This document shows positions 26,696 through 35,684 of a stretch of 64,000 nt of DNA, piece after piece. The translations under genes were made by a program, and so were the position numbers. Each line of letters opens with the position of its first letter. The stretch's first letter is position 1. The DNA is from JANQMX01 sp965247175 (GTDB lineage: Bacteria; Pseudomonadota; Alphaproteobacteria; Kiloniellales; DSM-21159): positions 2,542,001 through 2,606,000 of the forward strand of contig OZ252006.1 in NCBI GenBank assembly GCA_965247175.1, written 5' to 3'. The notes under the pieces are model-generated. The model was not told the origin of the DNA, did not search any database, and was given only the letters and a program-made list of their open reading frames with translations.

Positions 26696-27898
26696 CTAGC
26701 TGAGCGCTTCGCAGGCGCGCTTGATGCGGTTGCAGGCCTCTTCCAAGAGCTCGGTGGAGGTCGCGTAGGAGATGCGGAAGTGCGGCGACTGCCCGAAGGC
26801 GGCGCCGTGGACCGCCGCGACCCCCTCACTTTCCAGCAGGTAGGTGACGAAGTCCTCGTCCGTCTCGATGGTCTTGCCGTCCGGCGTCGTCTTGCCGATC
26901 GTGCCGGCGCAGGAGGGATAGACGTAGAAGGCGCCCTCCGGCGTCGGGCAGTGCAGGCCCGGGCACTGATTGAGCTTGCTGACCACCAGATCGCGGCGCG
27001 ACTTGAAGAGCTCGTTGTTCTTCGGAATGAAATGATGCGTGCCGCTGAGCGCCTCGACCGCCGCCCACTGGCTGATCGACGAAGGGTTTGAGGTCGACTG
27101 ACTCTGCACCTTGGCCATGGCCTTGATCAGCGCCTCCGGCCCGCCGGCGAAGCCGATGCGCCAGCCGGTCATGGCATAGGCCTTGGAGACGCCGTTGATC
27201 GTCAGGGTGCGGTCGTAGATCTCGGGCTCGACCTCGGCCGGGGTGCAGAAGGTGAAGCCGTCGTAGACCAGCTTCTCGTACATATCATCGGTCATCACCC
27301 AGACATGCGGGTGGCGCTTCAGCACATCGGTCAGCGCCTTCATGTCCTCGGCCGTGTAGGCGGCGCCGGTCGGGTTCGAGGGGCTGTTGAGGATCAGCCA
27401 CTTGGTCTTCGGCGTGATCGCCGCCTCCAGATCCTCCGGCCGGAGCTTGAAGCCGTTGTTCTGCGGGCAAGTGACGAAGACCGGCTCGCCGCCGGCGAGC
27501 AGCACCATGTCGGGATAGGAAACCCAATAGGGCGCCGGAATGATCACCTCGTCGCCGTCGTCCAGGGTCGCCATCAAGGCGTTGTAGAGGATCTGCTTGC
27601 CGCCGGTGCCGACGGTGATCTGGTTCGGCGCGTAGTCGAGGCCATTGTCGCGCTTGAATTTATCGGAGATGGCCTTCTTCAGCTCCGGGATGCCGTCGAC
27701 GGCGGTGTACTTGGTCTCGCCGCGCTGGATGGCATCGGTCGCCGCCTGTTTGATGTGGTCGGGCGTATCGAAGTCGGGCTCTCCCGCACCGAGGCTGATG
27801 ACGTCGCGGCCGGCGGCCTTGAGCTCGCGGGCCTTTTGCGTCACCGCGATGGTCGGCGAGGGCTTAATGCGCGACAGGCGTTTGGCGAGAATGGACAT
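26696..27898 (-). CDS. aatA: Aspartate aminotransferase (class I, PLP)
   Basis: A 400-residue PLP transaminase of the class I gamma-type common in alphaproteobacteria. It has MSILAKRLSRIKPSPTIAVTQKA at the start, GAGEPDFDTPDHI, the PLP region NSPSNPTGAAY, and the Schiff-base lysine in GVSKAYAMTGWRIGFAGGP. The start at 27896-27898 is family-like; the frame extends 18 codons further but without homology. It converges on the GMC operon and lies 137 bases downstream of the Lon-like gene on the same strand. Confidence 0.94.
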   Translation of the reverse strand: MSILAKRLSRIKPSPTIAVTQKARELKAAGRDVISLGAGEPDFDTPDHIKQAATDAIQRGETKYTAVDGIPELKKAISDKFKRDNGLDYAPNQITVGTGGKQILYNALMATLDDGDEVIIPAPYWVSYPDMVLLAGGEPVFVTCPQNNGFKLRPEDLEAAITPKTKWLILNSPSNPTGAAYTAEDMKALTDVLKRHPHVWVMTDDMYEKLVYDGFTFCTPAEVEPEIYDRTLTINGVSKAYAMTGWRIGFAGGPEALIKAMAKVQSQSTSNPSSISQWAAVEALSGTHHFIPKNNELFKSRRDLVVSKLNQCPGLHCPTPEGAFYVYPSCAGTIGKTTPDGKTIETDEDFVTYLLESEGVAAVHGAAFGQSPHFRISYATSTELLEEACNRIKRACEALS

Positions 27899-28035
27899 GG
27901 CGCAACTCTCCGTTGGCTTTCCTTGGAACACAGAAGATGGGTTTGACGACACAGGGGGTCAGCACTGTGGCGACGGTTTGCACACTAGCGCCTCTAACCA
28001 GGCGCCACCAGCGCGACAACGGCAGGGCTGCCCGT

Positions 28036-30630
28036 TTATTCCTTCGACCCTGACTCGGACCCGTTCTCGGGCTTGTCGCCAGACTCGTCCTCGTCGCGGT
28101 TGTCGTCCGGGTCGTTGTTCTCTTCCTTGCTGGCCTTCGCCTTGTTGCCGGTCGTGCCAGTCTTGCTCCGTCCGCCCTTGCCGAAGTCGCGCCGGCTCTC
28201 GGCAAAGCCGATCAGGCGGTCTTCCACCAGGCGGTTGATGCTGCCGTCCGGGAACAGGCCGTCGTCCCCGCGCTCGCCGGCCTCGCGCCCGGTCAGGAGC
28301 GCCATGCCTTCATCGATATGGGTGACCGCGTAGACGTGGAAGCGCCCCTTCCGGCAGGCCTCCGCCACATCCTCGCGCAGCATGAGGTGCTTGACGTTGG
28401 AGGCCGGGATCAGAACGCCCTGCTCCCCGGTCAGGCCGCGCGCCGCGCAGATATCGTAGAAGCCCTCGATCTTGTGGTTCACGCCGCCGATGGCCTGGAC
28501 CTCGCCGAGCTGATTGACCGAGCCGGTGATCGCCAATGACTGCTTGAGCGGTACCTCCGCGAGTGCCGAGAGCAGCGCATAGAGCTCGGTGGAGGAGGCG
28601 CTGTCGCCGTCCACCCCACCGTATGACTGCTCGAACACCAGGGTGGCCGCCATGGCGACCGGCGCGTTGAGGGCATAGCGGGAGGAGAGAAAACCCGAGA
28701 GAATGAGCACGCCCTTGCTGTGCAGATTGCCGCCCAGCTTGGCCTCACGCTCGATGTCCAGCACCCGGCCGGCGCCCATGCGCACCCGGGCGGTGATACG
28801 AGTGGGGCGCCCAAAGGAGGAGGCGCCCAGGACGTGGACACTCAGGCCGTTGACCTGCCCGACGACGGCGCCGTCGGTATCGATCATCATGGTATCGCGC
28901 AGGATAGCGTCGTGGCTGCGCTGGCGGGCCCGGTCGAGGCGGCGGATGCCCTCATCGACGGCCCGCTTGATGTCGCGAGCGCCAATCGTCTTGTGCTCGG
29001 CTTTGCCGGCCCAGTAGCTCGCTTCGCGCAGCACGTCGGCCAGCGGACCGATGCGCACCGACAGGCGTTCCGAGTCGCCGGCCAGACGGGCGGCGTGCTC
29101 GACAATGGCAGCCGCGCCCTTCGGGTCGAGCGGCCGCAAGTCCTCCTTGCGGCAGATGCCGCCGAGTAGACGCACCAATAGGCCGGCGTTTTCCTCGTCC
29201 CACTCGATGATCTCCTCGAAGTCGGCCGCCACCTTGAAGAGCTCACGAAAGTCCGGCTCTTGGCTGGAGAGGAGATGGAAGAGATAGCGGTCGCCGAAAA
29301 GCACCACCTTGACGTCGAGCGGGATGGGGTCCGGCTCCAAGGTGACGGTCGAGGCGACACTCATATAGGCGCCGGGCGACTCGATGGTGACGCAGCTGTT
29401 GCGCAAGGCCCGCTTCAGCGCCTCCCAGGCATAGGGCTGCCGCAAGAGCTTGATGGCATCGATCAGCAGATAGCCGCCGTTGGCCCGATGCAGTGAGCCC
29501 GGCTTGATCAGGGTGAAGTCGGTGACCAGAGCGCCCATCTGGGCCATGTGCTCGACCCGGCCCAGCAGGTTGCCCAAGGCCGGATGATCGTCGGTCACCA
29601 CCGGCGCGCCGGCGCCCTCGCCATCCAGACTGTGACGCACGATCACGTTCACCTCGTAGCGGCGAAAGCGCGTGTCGGGGCCGGATGGCCGCGGCGGAGG
29701 CGTCGGACGGCCCGCCGGCGCGTCCGGTTCCTTTTCCATCGGCGCCGAGGGACCGGAGAGAAAGAGCTGGGCGTTCTCGACCAAATCCTGACGCACCTCT
29801 TCCAGGTAGGTCTTGACGGACGGCAGGTCCGCGAAGGCGTCGGCCAGGTCGTTGATGGCGCGGCGCACGGCCAGCGTGGCAAGACGCCGGTCGAGCTCGC
29901 GGATCTGCTCGCGGCGCTCTTTGTCCAGGCGCGGCACGGTCTCCATGATCTCCTGCAGCGCCGTCTGCAGGCGCTGCATCTTCTTCTGCAGCGCCTGCTG
30001 CTGCTTCTTGGGGAGCGCCTTAAACTCTTCGGGCGTCAGCGCCTTATCCTCGCGGATCGGCGCCATGGAGATGCCGGACTGGGTGCGCAGGATCGCAATA
30101 CCCTGCTTCGCCGCATCCTCGGCAAGCTCGGTGAAGGCGGCTTGCTGCTGACGCTGAAATCCGGCATCGATCTCCTTGCGGCGCGCCTGGTAGTCGTCGC
30201 TTTCGAAGACCGCGGGGAAGGCCGTGCGCAGCCCGTCGATCAGCGCCTGCATGCCCTCGTGCAGGCGCTGTGCACGACCGGGCGGCAGGCGCAGCGCTCT
30301 GGGGCGATGCGGTTCGGCGAAGTTGTGGACGTAGACCCAGTCATCCGGCGATGGCGCCCGCTCGGCCTTATCGCGCAGGAACTCCTTGACGGCGTTGTGC
30401 TTGCCGGAGCCGGGGATACCGAGAACGAAGACGTTGAAGCCCGGCCCGCGCATCTCGGCGCCAAAGGTGAGCGCGTCAAGCGCCCGCTCCTGACCGACCA
30501 GGCCGTCGATGACATCCAACTCTTTGGAGGTGCGGAAGGAGAACTGCTTGGGATCGCAGCGCCGGCGAAGCGCTTCAGTCGGCAAGGGAGCAAGGTGCGC
30601 CGCGCCGTCCGCTTCGCTCTCATCCGTCAT
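28036..30630 (-). CDS. Lon-like (LonB/LonP-type) AAA protease
   Basis: An 864-residue AAA/Lon protease. The AAA part begins with GLVGQERALDAL and a Walker A GIPGSGKHN (residues 71-79). It is interrupted by a long charged coiled-coil segment (roughly residues 150-290) and resumes with GSLHRANGGYLLIDAIKLLRQPYAWEALKRAL. The C-terminal Lon peptidase domain carries the Ser-Lys dyad S677 (GGVDGDSASS) and K720 (VNHKIEGFYD); their spacing of 43 equals that of E. coli Lon. There is no Lon substrate-binding N domain, and no membrane segment is obvious. The tail after about residue 800 is highly charged and low-complexity. Substrates are unknown. Confidence 0.92.
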   Translation of the reverse strand: MTDESEADGAAHLAPLPTEALRRRCDPKQFSFRTSKELDVIDGLVGQERALDALTFGAEMRGPGFNVFVLGIPGSGKHNAVKEFLRDKAERAPSPDDWVYVHNFAEPHRPRALRLPPGRAQRLHEGMQALIDGLRTAFPAVFESDDYQARRKEIDAGFQRQQQAAFTELAEDAAKQGIAILRTQSGISMAPIREDKALTPEEFKALPKKQQQALQKKMQRLQTALQEIMETVPRLDKERREQIRELDRRLATLAVRRAINDLADAFADLPSVKTYLEEVRQDLVENAQLFLSGPSAPMEKEPDAPAGRPTPPPRPSGPDTRFRRYEVNVIVRHSLDGEGAGAPVVTDDHPALGNLLGRVEHMAQMGALVTDFTLIKPGSLHRANGGYLLIDAIKLLRQPYAWEALKRALRNSCVTIESPGAYMSVASTVTLEPDPIPLDVKVVLFGDRYLFHLLSSQEPDFRELFKVAADFEEIIEWDEENAGLLVRLLGGICRKEDLRPLDPKGAAAIVEHAARLAGDSERLSVRIGPLADVLREASYWAGKAEHKTIGARDIKRAVDEGIRRLDRARQRSHDAILRDTMMIDTDGAVVGQVNGLSVHVLGASSFGRPTRITARVRMGAGRVLDIEREAKLGGNLHSKGVLILSGFLSSRYALNAPVAMAATLVFEQSYGGVDGDSASSTELYALLSALAEVPLKQSLAITGSVNQLGEVQAIGGVNHKIEGFYDICAARGLTGEQGVLIPASNVKHLMLREDVAEACRKGRFHVYAVTHIDEGMALLTGREAGERGDDGLFPDGSINRLVEDRLIGFAESRRDFGKGGRSKTGTTGNKAKASKEENNDPDDNRDEDESGDKPENGSESGSKE

Positions 30631-30717
30631 GCCGTGACCTCTCCACCTTCTTCTCGACCATCGCTTCGCAGCGCCAACCTAGCGCCGCAATCGGCGCAGG
30701 CGCAAACGAGGGCCGCC

Positions 30718-31803
30718 TCATGACGGCGCCAGCATGAATCGCATGGTGAAGCGCTGCCAGAGACCGTAGTGCTCGCTCGGCAGCGCGAAGGGGCTACAAG
30801 CCTGCAGGGCCTTGCGGGCACGCGCGGCTTCCTGGCTGAAGGCTTCATCGCGCAGCAGGCGACCGGCATCCCGCACCCGCGCCAGATCGAGGCGGCCGGA
30901 GCGGTCAAAAGCGACCTCGACGTCCACGAAATCAGGCGCGCCCGGCTGCTCCTCGGCACCGGCCCAGCAGCGCGCCACCTGCGTCCGCAGCGCGGAAATC
31001 ACAGCCCAGAGCTCGGGGTTACCTCGTGCCAGCTGCCGGTCCGCGGCCGTACGAGGCCGGGCGGCATTCTCTCGCCGTTCGGATGATGGCGGCGCCGTGC
31101 GGCGCTCCGGCGCGCGGGCCGGTGCGTCTGCCGAGGGGGTCGCATCCTCCATCACCAGGGAGGCCATCTCGATGGCCTCCTCGGCTGCAACAGGCGCGAT
31201 GACCTCGGCGATGTCTTCCAGCGGAACGCTTTCCGCGGCCAGCCGCTCGGCCAGGGGATAGGGCTGGGCGGCCAGGGGCGTCGTTGCGGCTTCGGCAGGC
31301 ACCGAGAGCTCCGGCTCAAGGGCCTGCTGCAGTGCTACGGGCTGAAGGCTGGGCGGCGGTTCCAGAGACTGGACAGCGGCGAGCGCTTGCGGCTCCGCCG
31401 GCACTGCTTCAGCGGCGGCATCGGCCAACGGGGGCTCCGCCGTGGTTTCCACCAGCGTTGCGTCGGCAACATCGAGCGGCGCATCAGCCTCCAAGGTCTC
31501 GGCAAGGGCGGCGAACTCCTCAACGGCCTCGACCGAAGGGATGGCTTCCTCGAGCGCCGCCGAGGGGCTGTCGTCGATCTCGGCGAGTTCGGCAGGCATG
31601 GCCAGCGCCGCTTCCACCACCTCCCCGCCCGAAAACCCCATGAGATCGAAGTCGTCGAAGCTTGGCGTCTCGCGCACGGCAAAGGAGGCGCTGAAGAACA
31701 GGGAGAGGATGAGCACGTGACCGCAGACCGAAAGCAGCGGGGCCATGGCCGATAGACCAGGCGCTTCGCTTGCAGCGACGGTTCTGCGATAGGCCAGCGC
31801 CAC
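30718..31803 (-). CDS. TolA/TonB-like envelope protein
   Basis: A 361-residue protein with one N-terminal membrane segment (about residues 20-43: SAMAPLLSVCGHVLILSLFF). A long low-complexity linker follows, rich in Ala, Glu and Pro (about 50-250), and then a TolA/TonB-like C-terminal domain (ALRTQVARCWAGAEEQPGAPDFVDVEVAF, then AARKALQACSPFALPSEHYGLW). The linker is acidic rather than the Lys/Glu helix of TolA. No tolQRB, pal, exbBD or receptor gene is present, so it may serve a separate proton-motive-force-independent or orphan transenvelope function. The Cys-repeat secreted protein immediately upstream (one base spacer) is its likely partner. Confidence 0.7.
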   Translation of the reverse strand: MALAYRRTVAASEAPGLSAMAPLLSVCGHVLILSLFFSASFAVRETPSFDDFDLMGFSGGEVVEAALAMPAELAEIDDSPSAALEEAIPSVEAVEEFAALAETLEADAPLDVADATLVETTAEPPLADAAAEAVPAEPQALAAVQSLEPPPSLQPVALQQALEPELSVPAEAATTPLAAQPYPLAERLAAESVPLEDIAEVIAPVAAEEAIEMASLVMEDATPSADAPARAPERRTAPPSSERRENAARPRTAADRQLARGNPELWAVISALRTQVARCWAGAEEQPGAPDFVDVEVAFDRSGRLDLARVRDAGRLLRDEAFSQEAARARKALQACSPFALPSEHYGLWQRFTMRFMLAPS

Positions 31804-31804
31804 T

Positions 31805-32407
31805 CTAGGAGCCCTCGAACCGTACGCCGGGATAGACGCGGATGATCAAGCCGCCGCCGGGCTTTGGAGCCGCGCGCTCCTCGTTTGCAGCCTCGCCTCG
31901 CCCGCTGCCTTGCAGTCCCCCCCGCCCTTCGGCAGCTGGCCGATCAGACAGGGTGGCAACGAAGTCACGCGAGCCCTCCCAGCTCTCTTCCAAACCACGC
32001 TCCCGCGCATAGCTCTCCCAGGCACCGGCGGTGCCGAGACAGGGCGTGCTGGCGTAGGGGTCAGCGACGCAGCCGGCGTCCCGCCGGCGCTGGACCCGCG
32101 CGACCTCCGGCGAGGCCTGCTCTCCAGCGGTAAGGGAACGCTCCGGCCCGCCGCCTTGGGCTATAGAGAGAAAGTGCCTCGCTTCGTCATCGCGGCCGTT
32201 CATGAAGGCTTCGAAGCTACGCGCCGCCGCCAGGGAGGCGTGCAAGTCCTGAAGCGCGAGAAAGCGCTCCCATTTCTCGGCCACGCCGGGACAAGGCTGC
32301 TCGGCCCAGGGGTGATTCTGGCAGCCGGTTGCCGCCGCCGGCGAAATTGCAGCGAAACTTGCAATCACAGCGGCAGAAGCGGCAAAGAGGTTCGTGACCC
32401 AGCCCAT
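31805..32407 (-). CDS. Secreted protein with two Cys-containing repeats
   Basis: A 200-residue exported protein with a signal peptide (about residues 1-27, ending ISPAAATG). Two 45-residue modules, residues 28-72 and 112-156, share the pattern GC-x4-P(W/Y)A-x2-PC-x-G, then W, L and R/F positions, each with a cysteine pair suited to a disulfide. A Gly/Glu-rich linker leads to a hydrophobic C-terminus (GGGLIIRVYPGVRF). I do not recognise the family. The start codon could be the ATG at 32405-32407 or the TTG two codons earlier. The TolA/TonB-like gene follows with a one-base spacer, so the pair is almost certainly one transcript. Confidence 0.7.
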   Translation of the reverse strand: MGWVTNLFAASAAVIASFAAISPAAATGCQNHPWAEQPCPGVAEKWERFLALQDLHASLAAARSFEAFMNGRDDEARHFLSIAQGGGPERSLTAGEQASPEVARVQRRRDAGCVADPYASTPCLGTAGAWESYARERGLEESWEGSRDFVATLSDRPAAEGRGGLQGSGRGEAANEERAAPKPGGGLIIRVYPGVRFEGS

Positions 32408-32633
32408 GGGCAAAATCTCGGCGCCCTATTTGTCACCGCGCCGGTTCTCATGGATTGTCGTTCGCTTGCGCGAAAGCCGGTACGGCAATATGCCTGCAAA
32501 TTCACAAGGGCGTGCTGGTCTTGCATGACCTTTTGCCGCACGCCTTTGACTCCCGGTCAGGATTTAAGGGCGTTACCTTTCGTGGGGGTTAACCGTTGCC
32601 GGTTCTTAAGGAACCGCACTGTGGGAGGCAGCG

Positions 32634-34283
32634 ATGGAACGCGAGTACATGGATTATGACGTGGTGATCGTCGGCGCCGGCCCGTCGGGCCTGGCTGCGG
32701 CGATCAGGCTGCGCCAGCTCGCGGAGGAGAAGGGCCACGACATCAGCGTCTGCGTGCTGGAAAAGGGCTCGGAGGTCGGCGCCCACATCCTGTCCGGTGC
32801 GGTGTTGGAGCCGCGGGCGCTCAATGAGCTGATCCCGGATTGGAAGGACAAGGGCGCCCCCCTCAACACGCCGGTCACGGACGAGAAATTCCTGCTCCTG
32901 ACCGAGAAGGGCAGCCTCTCCATTCCGCTCTGGCTCTTGCCGGCGCAAACCCACAACAAAGGGAACTACATCGTCTCGCTCGGCAACGTCTGCCGTTGGA
33001 TGGCGGAGCAGGCCGAGGCGATGGGCGTCGAGATCTATCCCGGCTTTGCCGCCTCGGAAGTGCTCTACAACGACGCCGGCGCTGTCATGGGCGTGGCCAC
33101 CGGCGACATGGGCGTGGCCAAGGACGGCCACCACAAGGACAGCTATCAGCAGGGCATGGAGCTGAGGGCCAAGTATACCCTCTTCGCCGAGGGGTGCCGC
33201 GGCAGCCTCGGCAAGCAGCTCGAGGCGCGTTTCGAGCTGCGGCGTGACTGCCAATTCCAAACCTATGGCCTGGGCATGAAGGAGCTCTGGGAACTCGACC
33301 CGTCCAAGCACCAGGAAGGGCTCGTCATCCACACGGCCTTTTGGCCCATGGACGACAAGACCTGGGGCGGCTCCTTCATCTATCACCTGGAGAACAACCA
33401 AGCCTACGTCGGCTATGTGGTCGGGCTGGACTATCAGAACCCGCACCTCTTCCCCTACATGGAGTTCCAGCGCTTCAAGCTGCATCCGGCCATCAAGCCG
33501 ATGCTGGAGGGCGGCAAGCGCATCGCCTATGGCGCCCGCGCCCTCAACGAAGGCGGGCTGCAGTCGGTGCCCAAGCTGGTCTTCCCGGGCGGCGCTTTCA
33601 TCGGCTGCGAAGCCGGCTTCCTCAACGTGCCGAAGATCAAGGGCAGCCACACCGCCATGAAGTCGGGCATGCTGGCGGCGGAGAGCATCGCCGAGGCCCT
33701 GATCGGCGGTGACGAGGGCTACGGCGTGATCGAGTCCTACGAAGAGGCCTACAAGAAGTCTTGGATTTACGAGGAGCTTCATGCCGCCCGCAACCTGCGG
33801 CCGGCGGCGGCGCGCTGGGGCAACCGCCTCGGCTTTGCCTACGGCGGCCTCGACCTCAAGCTCTTCGGCGGCAAGCTGCCTTGGACCTTGAAGCATCACA
33901 AGCCGGACCACGAGTGCCTCAAGCCGGCCAGCCAGATGCCGGAGATCGAGTATCCCAAGCCGGACGGCGTGATCACCTTCGACCGGCTGTCCAACGTCTT
34001 CTTCTCCAACACCAACCACGAGGAAGACCAGCCGGTCCACCTGACCTTGGCCGATCCCAGCATTCCGATCGCCAAGAACCTGCCGACCTATGACGAACCG
34101 GCCCAGCGCTATTGCCCGGCCGGCGTCTATGAGGTGGTGCGGGAAAACGGCAGCGACCCGCGCTTCCAGATCAACGCTCAGAACTGCGTCCACTGCAAAA
34201 CCTGCGACATCAAGGATCCGGCGCAGAACATCAACTGGGTGGTGCCGGAAGGCGGCGGCGGCCCGAACTACCCGAATATGTAA
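32634..34283 (+). CDS. Electron transfer flavoprotein-ubiquinone oxidoreductase
   Basis: A 549-residue membrane-associated flavo-iron-sulfur enzyme that passes electrons from ETF, fed by fatty-acid and amino-acid dehydrogenases, to ubiquinone. It has an FAD motif DVVIVGAGPSGLAAAIRLRQ (residues 9-28), the family block EKGSEVGAHILSGAVLEPRAL, GCEAGFLNVPKIKGSHTAMKSG and a C-terminal ferredoxin-type [4Fe-4S] segment with NCVHCKTCDIKDP. GGGAGGCAGCG precedes the ATG. RNase T2 follows after 12 bases, and the TPR/ispE pair lies further on, a conserved alphaproteobacterial neighbourhood. Confidence 0.97.
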   Translation: MEREYMDYDVVIVGAGPSGLAAAIRLRQLAEEKGHDISVCVLEKGSEVGAHILSGAVLEPRALNELIPDWKDKGAPLNTPVTDEKFLLLTEKGSLSIPLWLLPAQTHNKGNYIVSLGNVCRWMAEQAEAMGVEIYPGFAASEVLYNDAGAVMGVATGDMGVAKDGHHKDSYQQGMELRAKYTLFAEGCRGSLGKQLEARFELRRDCQFQTYGLGMKELWELDPSKHQEGLVIHTAFWPMDDKTWGGSFIYHLENNQAYVGYVVGLDYQNPHLFPYMEFQRFKLHPAIKPMLEGGKRIAYGARALNEGGLQSVPKLVFPGGAFIGCEAGFLNVPKIKGSHTAMKSGMLAAESIAEALIGGDEGYGVIESYEEAYKKSWIYEELHAARNLRPAAARWGNRLGFAYGGLDLKLFGGKLPWTLKHHKPDHECLKPASQMPEIEYPKPDGVITFDRLSNVFFSNTNHEEDQPVHLTLADPSIPIAKNLPTYDEPAQRYCPAGVYEVVRENGSDPRFQINAQNCVHCKTCDIKDPAQNINWVVPEGGGGPNYPNM

Positions 34284-34295
34284 GGCAGGCAATCC

Positions 34296-35039
34296 GTGCT
34301 GGGGTTCTGCATCTGCAGGTCAATCCGTTTGGTGCTGGCCTGCACCGTCCTGGCGCTTCTACCGGGACTCGCTGCAGCCAGCTTCGACGGCGATCTCGTG
34401 CTGGCGGTGAGTTGGCAGCCCAGCTTCTGCGAGACCAGGCCCCAACGACCCGAGTGCCGCAGCCAGACGGAGGCGCGCTTCGATGCCGAGCATTTCACCT
34501 TGCACGGCCTTTGGCCGCAGCCGCGCGGCAATGTCTACTGCGGCCTGTCAAACGCGCAAGAGGCCGATATGCGTGCCCGTCGCTGGTCACGTCTTCCGCC
34601 TGTCGCGCTGACTGCAGACACGCGCCAGGCGCTCGATCGCGCCATGCCGGGCACCCAATCCAACCTCCAGCGCCATCAGTGGATGAAGCACGGCACTTGC
34701 TACGCAGCCGACGCGGAAACCTACTTCCAACATTCCCTGCTGCTGCTGGCGGCGCTCAACGCGTCCGACGTGCGTCGCTTCTTCGCCGAGCACATCGGCG
34801 AAACCATCACGACGGAGGAGGTGCGGGAGCGCTTCGACGCGGCCTTCGGCCCGGGCGTCGGGGACAGGGTCGTCATTCGCTGCCAGCGCGACGGCCAGCG
34901 CCGCCTGATCACAGAGCTACAGGTTCACCTGCGCGGCCCGCTCGACGAGCAGGCAAGTCTCGGAGAGCGGATGGCGGCAGCAAAGGCGCGTGGCGCGGGC
35001 TGCGGGAGCGGCATCGTCGACCCGGTCGGCCTTCAATGA
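34296..35039 (+). CDS. Ribonuclease T2 family protein, exported
   Basis: A 247-residue RNase T2-type endoribonuclease that would act outside the cytoplasm. It has a signal peptide (about residues 1-28, ending LLPGLAAAS). The two conserved active-site segments are CAS-I in FTLHGLWPQ and CAS-II in HQWMKHGTCY, each holding the catalytic histidines. Several cysteines suit disulfide formation. The start is a GTG at 34296 preceded by AAGGCAGG. It follows the ETF-QO gene closely and is probably co-transcribed, though a periplasmic RNase has no known link to electron transfer. Confidence 0.92.
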   Translation: MLGFCICRSIRLVLACTVLALLPGLAAASFDGDLVLAVSWQPSFCETRPQRPECRSQTEARFDAEHFTLHGLWPQPRGNVYCGLSNAQEADMRARRWSRLPPVALTADTRQALDRAMPGTQSNLQRHQWMKHGTCYAADAETYFQHSLLLLAALNASDVRRFFAEHIGETITTEEVRERFDAAFGPGVGDRVVIRCQRDGQRRLITELQVHLRGPLDEQASLGERMAAAKARGAGCGSGIVDPVGLQ

Positions 35040-35075
35040 CCACACGGCGGCCATAGTTGTGCCCCAGGCGTGCGC

Positions 35076-35109
35076 TCCAAAAGAAACGGGCCGTCGCAAG
35101 CGACGGCCC
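35076..35109 (-). terminator. Rho-independent terminator of the cold-shock gene
   Basis: GGGCCGTCGC (35088-35097) and GCGACGGCCC (35100-35109) form a perfect 10-bp stem with a two-base gap at the tip. Reading the minus strand, GTTTCTTTT follows the stem, so it ends the minus-strand cold-shock gene, 26 bases after its stop. Confidence 0.85.
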
Positions 35110-35135
35110 GTCTTGCTGGGAAGTCGGCGACGCCG

Positions 35136-35339
35136 TCAGACGGGACGCAGATTGACGGCCTTCGGGCCCCGCGAGTCCGGCTGAATGTCGAAGCTCACCT
35201 TTTGGCCTTCGCTCAGGTAGCCGATGCCGGAGCGCTCCACCGCAGAGACATGCACGAAGACATCCTTGCTGCCATCGTCCGGCGTGATGAAGCCGTAGCC
35301 CTTGGTGGTGTTGAAGAATTTTACAGTTCCGGTAGTCAT
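35136..35339 (-). CDS. Cold-shock family nucleic-acid-binding protein
   Basis: A 67-residue CspA-type single OB-fold RNA/DNA chaperone. Both RNP motifs are present: KGYGFITP (RNP1) and VFVHVSAV (RNP2). A start at TTGVKFF-like MTTGTVKFFNTTKGYGF is normal. A 320-base spacer without a gene separates it from the divergent TPR gene and could hold a long 5' leader of the kind cold-shock genes often have. It is preceded by no obvious cold-box that I could identify. Confidence 0.95.
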   Translation of the reverse strand: MTTGTVKFFNTTKGYGFITPDDGSKDVFVHVSAVERSGIGYLSEGQKVSFDIQPDSRGPKAVNLRPV

Positions 35340-35684
35340 GTATGTGTCGTCCTGTCATGCATGGGACCCGGCCCGCGACCCGCGCGCCGGGGTGAAGCCA
35401 TTCACAGAATTGTCGGGAAGAAGAGACCCAACCGACGAGCGGCCGAAACCGGCTGCCTGCTCATCCGTGAAACTGTCACCCAACAGCAATAGACGCTCTC
35501 TTGTGCGGCAGCAACCGAATTTCCTTACAATGCTTCAGGCAGCAACCGCGGCCTTCTCCGATGCTGCGAGCCGATTTTGGCCGACTTGCTGGATTTTAAC
35601 CTCCCACCTGCTTAGCTTCAGACAGGACTGTGGGGCGGCCAACTGCGCGGCCGAGCCGGCGTGACACCATTCCGAGGAACCCTA
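35340..35684. other. Gene-free divergent region (cold-shock / TPR genes)
   Basis: No coding sequence seen in either strand. It must hold the promoters for the minus-strand cold-shock gene and the plus-strand TPR gene. The first 150 bases next to the cold-shock gene could be a structured leader, and GC-rich pairs such as GGCCCGCGACCCGCGCGCCGGGG are visible near 35370. No riboswitch class is recognised. Confidence 0.4.

Noticed and set aside
29548..30723. 391-codon plus-strand frame opposite the Lon-like gene
   Set aside because: Antisense shadow of a well-supported protease gene.
32589..34292. 567-codon open frame opposite ETF-QO
   Set aside because: Pure antisense shadow of a clear ETF-QO gene, with no family motif and GC-rich third-position bias.
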